NCBI RefSeq assembly: GCF_036199905.1
Contig: NZ_CP108109.1
Coordinates: forward strand, 2,046,001-2,110,000
From: Streptomyces sp. NBC_00223
GTDB lineage: Bacteria > Actinomycetota > Actinomycetes > Streptomycetales > Streptomycetaceae
Reading direction: 5' to 3'
DNA: 64,000 bases
Shown piece by piece: positions 61,551-64,000 of the stretch; within the stretch, counting starts at the first letter, position 1, and every line of letters starts with the position of its first letter. The translations under genes and the position numbers were made by a program. The notes below the pieces were generated by a model that was given only the letters and a program-made list of their open reading frames with translations, had not been told where the DNA came from and made no database searches.

Positions 61551-62251
61551 TCCACGAGGTCGACGAGGCCCTGCGCGGCCTGCTCGCCGAGTCCGGGCTC
61601 GAAGCGTCCGGCGTCGAGATCGTCTTCGACGCGCCCACCCGCGAGTGGGCGGCCCGCCGCAACGCCCCCACGGTCTGCGTGTTCCTGTACGACATCCGGG
61701 AGGACGCCACCCGGCGCGGCAGCGGCGCCGGGGAGGTCCACGACGAGGACGGGTACGTGGTGGCGCGGCGCACCCCGCCGCGCTGGTTCGAGCTGACCTT
61801 CCTGGTCACCGCGTGGGCGAGCCGCCCGCAGGACGAGCACCGGCTGCTCTCGCAGGTGCTGGCCACCCTGGTGGCCGTCGACGCGCTGCCGGAGCGGCTG
61901 CTGACCGGTTCCCTCGCGGAGCTGGGCCTGACGGTGGGTCTGGACGCCAGCGGGGCACGGCTGGACGCGCCGGCCGCCGCCGACGTGTGGTCGGCGCTCG
62001 GCGGAGAACTCAAGGCGTCGCTCGGCGTGCGGGTGCGCGCCCCGCTCGCCGGGGTGAGCCGGGCCGCCGCGCCGCCGGTGACCGAAGGGCTCGTGGTGCG
62101 CTCGGCCGCCCGGAACGGGGGCGCCGATCCGGTGCCGGGCCGCCGGCTGCGGTACGAGGAGCTGGACGACCCGGGGCCTGAGGGCTTCGCCGGGCCGCGT
62201 GAGCGGCGCCCCGCGCCGGCCCGCCGCCGCAGGGGAGGCCGCCAGCCGTGA
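61547..62251 (+). CDS. DUF4255 (Pvc16-like) contractile injection protein
   Basis: 234 residues from GTG 61547. 'MIHEVDEALRGLLAESG' and 'PTVCVFLYDIREDATRR' are the hallmarks of the DUF4255/Pvc16 N-terminal domain, a tail-terminator (cap) type protein of extracellular contractile injection systems and some phage tails. The C-terminal ~50 residues are Arg/Pro-rich and disordered. Overlaps both neighbours by 4 nt. Confidence 0.85.
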   Translation: MIHEVDEALRGLLAESGLEASGVEIVFDAPTREWAARRNAPTVCVFLYDIREDATRRGSGAGEVHDEDGYVVARRTPPRWFELTFLVTAWASRPQDEHRLLSQVLATLVAVDALPERLLTGSLAELGLTVGLDASGARLDAPAAADVWSALGGELKASLGVRVRAPLAGVSRAAAPPVTEGLVVRSAARNGGADPVPGRRLRYEELDDPGPEGFAGPRERRPAPARRRRGGRQP

Positions 62252-64000
62252 CCGGCACCGTCGACGCCGAAGCCGACGCCGACTCAGGCACCGGCACCGG
62301 CACCGGCACCGGCACCGCGGACACCTTCGACGCCGCCGTCGCTTTCCACACCGCCGGCCCTCCTGAGCCGGCCACCGCCGGGGCCGATCCCCTCTGGTCG
62401 CGGCTGCGACTCGTCGAGGAGCGGGTACGGTACGCCGTCGCGGAGCGCCGCGCCGCCGATCCCGACCCCGACGACCCCTACCGGGGCCAGTACCTCTCCC
62501 CCGAGGCGGTGCGGCGGATCTTGGACTCGCCGGGCGGGCTCCAACTGCCGGGGGACGAGCCGCCGCTTCTACCGCCCGGGTCCGTACTCGGCGTGCTCGC
62601 CGCGGAGTTCGGGCTGTCGCCGCTGGACACGGATCTGCTGCTGGTCGCGATGGCCCCGGACCTGGACGCCCGGTTCGAGCAGCTGTACGGCTACCTCAAC
62701 GACGACCTGACGCGGCGTCGGCCGACGGTCGGGCTGGCCCTGGAGCTGTGCGGGCTGGCGTCGGCGTCGGCCGCCCGGTTCCGGCTCTCCCCGACGGCGT
62801 CCCTGGTGGCGGGCGGTCTGCTGGAGGTCACCGAGCAGGACCGCCCCGTGCTGTCCCGGGCGCTGGCGGTCCCGGACCGGGTCACCGCGCATCTGCTGGG
62901 CGGTACCGAGCCCGACGCCCGGCTCGCCGGGGTGCTCGGCGAGGCCGTGGACGACCCGACGGCCGAGGCCGAGGAGGTCCGCCGGGCGGCCTCGGCGGCC
63001 CGCTCGGGAACGGGCCTGGTGCACCTGCTCGACCGGGGCGGCGACGCGCCGGGGCTCGCGGCCGCGGCCCTGCGGGCGGCCGGGCTGCGGCCGCTGGTCC
63101 TCGACGCGGCGGCGCTGTCCCGGCACTCCGGCGACGTGCCGGTGCTCGCCGGGGTGGCCGCCCTGGAGGCCCGGCTCACCGGGGCGGGTGTCGTCCTCGG
63201 CCCGTTGGAGGCGCTGCCCCCGGAGCCGGGCGAACGGTCAAGGAGGGTACGGGCGTTCTGCGCCGCGCTGCGCGGCATCCCGCTGTTCACGTACGGCACG
63301 GACGGCTGGGATCCGGTGTGGGCGGCGCAGACGCCGGTCGTGCTTGCGGTGGATCCGCCCTCACCGGCCCGGCGGGCCGCGCGCTGGCGGCACGCCCTGG
63401 ACCGGGCCGGCGCCGGCGGGTCGGCGGCCGGGGACGCCGACGGGCTCGCCCGGGCGGTCGCCGCGCACCGGCTCGACGGCGGGCAGCTGCGTCGCGCCGT
63501 CGGGGCCGCCGTGCGCGCCGCCGCGCTGGCGGGCCGCCCGCTCTCCCCGGACGATCTGCGGTCCGCCGCGCGGGCGCAGAACGGCGCGGGGCTCGCCCGG
63601 CTGGCCCGCCGGGTGGTGCCTGACGTCGGCTGGGACGACCTGGTGCTGCCCGCGCCGACCCTCCGACGGTTGCGTGAACTGGCCGTCCGGGCCCGCCACC
63701 GGGACCAGGTGCTCGGACAGTGGCGGATGCGGCCGGGCGGGGGCCGGGGGCGCGGTGTGATCGCGCTGTTCGCGGGCGGGTCGGGCACCGGCAAGACCAT
63801 GTCCGCCGAGGTGGTCGCGGCGGACCTCGGCATGGATCTGTACGTGGTCGACCTGTCCACGGTCGTCGACAAGTACGTCGGCGAGACGGAGAAGAACCTG
63901 GAGCGGATCTTCACCGAGGCGTCGGCGGTCAACGCGGTGCTGCTCTTCGACGAGGCCGACGCGATCTTCGCCAAGCGGTCCGAGGTCAGGGACGCGCACG
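62248..64000 (+). CDS. AAA+ ATPase of the eCIS locus, cut by the window end
   Basis: At least 584 codons from GTG 62248. An N-terminal Thr/Gly repeat stretch and a long helical region ('LSPEAVRRILDSPGG', 'LLLVAMAPDLDARFEQLYGY') precede the AAA+ core: Walker A 'GGSGTGKTMSAEVVA' (about residue 510) and Walker B 'AVLLFDEADAIF' (about 563). This is the Cis15/Pvc15-type ATPase needed for injection-system assembly or cargo loading. The last part, with sensor and arginine-finger motifs, is beyond the window. Confidence 0.85.
   Translation, partial: MTGTVDAEADADSGTGTGTGTGTADTFDAAVAFHTAGPPEPATAGADPLWSRLRLVEERVRYAVAERRAADPDPDDPYRGQYLSPEAVRRILDSPGGLQLPGDEPPLLPPGSVLGVLAAEFGLSPLDTDLLLVAMAPDLDARFEQLYGYLNDDLTRRRPTVGLALELCGLASASAARFRLSPTASLVAGGLLEVTEQDRPVLSRALAVPDRVTAHLLGGTEPDARLAGVLGEAVDDPTAEAEEVRRAASAARSGTGLVHLLDRGGDAPGLAAAALRAAGLRPLVLDAAALSRHSGDVPVLAGVAALEARLTGAGVVLGPLEALPPEPGERSRRVRAFCAALRGIPLFTYGTDGWDPVWAAQTPVVLAVDPPSPARRAARWRHALDRAGAGGSAAGDADGLARAVAAHRLDGGQLRRAVGAAVRAAALAGRPLSPDDLRSAARAQNGAGLARLARRVVPDVGWDDLVLPAPTLRRLRELAVRARHRDQVLGQWRMRPGGGRGRGVIALFAGGSGTGKTMSAEVVAADLGMDLYVVDLSTVVDKYVGETEKNLERIFTEASAVNAVLLFDEADAIFAKRSEVRDAH

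Overview
The window is high-GC actinobacterial DNA that reads as a Streptomyces chromosome. The evidence is the strong third-position G/C bias, GTG starts with 4-nt ATGA/GTGA overlaps, actinobacterial leader peptides, a DasR-type repeat upstream of a secreted protein, XRE/ATPase regulator pairs and part of an extracellular contractile injection locus. I saw no rRNA, tRNA or intact insertion sequence.

Layout. 1-5.5 kb: a partial secreted DNRLRE protein, a short threonyl-tRNA synthetase behind a Thr-codon leader peptide and hairpin, an ECF sigma factor with its membrane partner, and a frameshifted beta-propeller remnant. 5.5-14 kb: a sulfonate/sulfinate scavenging operon (SsuABCD-type genes, a DszB-like desulfinase, an M20 hydrolase) with a short peptide ending Cys-Arg at its head and a divergent IclR regulator with a 21-bp palindrome. 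14-18.4 kb: an SDR, a secreted protein behind a direct repeat, and a CopC-CopD fusion. 18.4-20.2 kb: mostly non-coding, with a DUF5713 remnant.

20.2-33.5 kb is the most unusual part: a RiPP cluster joining a complete daptide gene set (recognition protein, methyltransferase, aminotransferase, Fe-ADH-like oxidative decarboxylase, intramembrane protease, four Thr-terminated precursors) to a class III LanKC synthetase, an LLM/F420-type reductase and a family 2 glycosyltransferase. The precursors have no cysteine, so the lanthionine synthetase may only dehydrate Ser/Thr, with the reductase then giving D-amino acids. The C-terminal Thr would become the daptide diamine.

33.6-47.5 kb is a type I-B (Tneap/Cst-type) CRISPR-Cas island. 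A complete minus-strand cas6-cas8-cas7-cas5-cas3-cas4-cas1-cas2 operon lies between two outward-facing arrays (18 and 41 repeats). The second array follows an inverted copy of the adaptation module in which cas4 and cas1 are decayed and cas2 is intact. Two orphan repeat-like elements, more like each other than like the array repeats, sit between cas7 and cas5 and upstream of cas6.

47.6-53 kb: an epimerase-like protein, a GNAT, an XRE-TPR regulator divergent from an HATPase, and two uncharacterised genes. 53.3-55.1 kb: a secreted DUF285/BspA repeat protein. 55.7-64 kb: the edge of a probable contractile injection (eCIS) gene cluster (membrane COG1470-like protein, LuxR regulator, TolB/DUF11 protein, DUF4255 protein, AAA ATPase cut by the window end).
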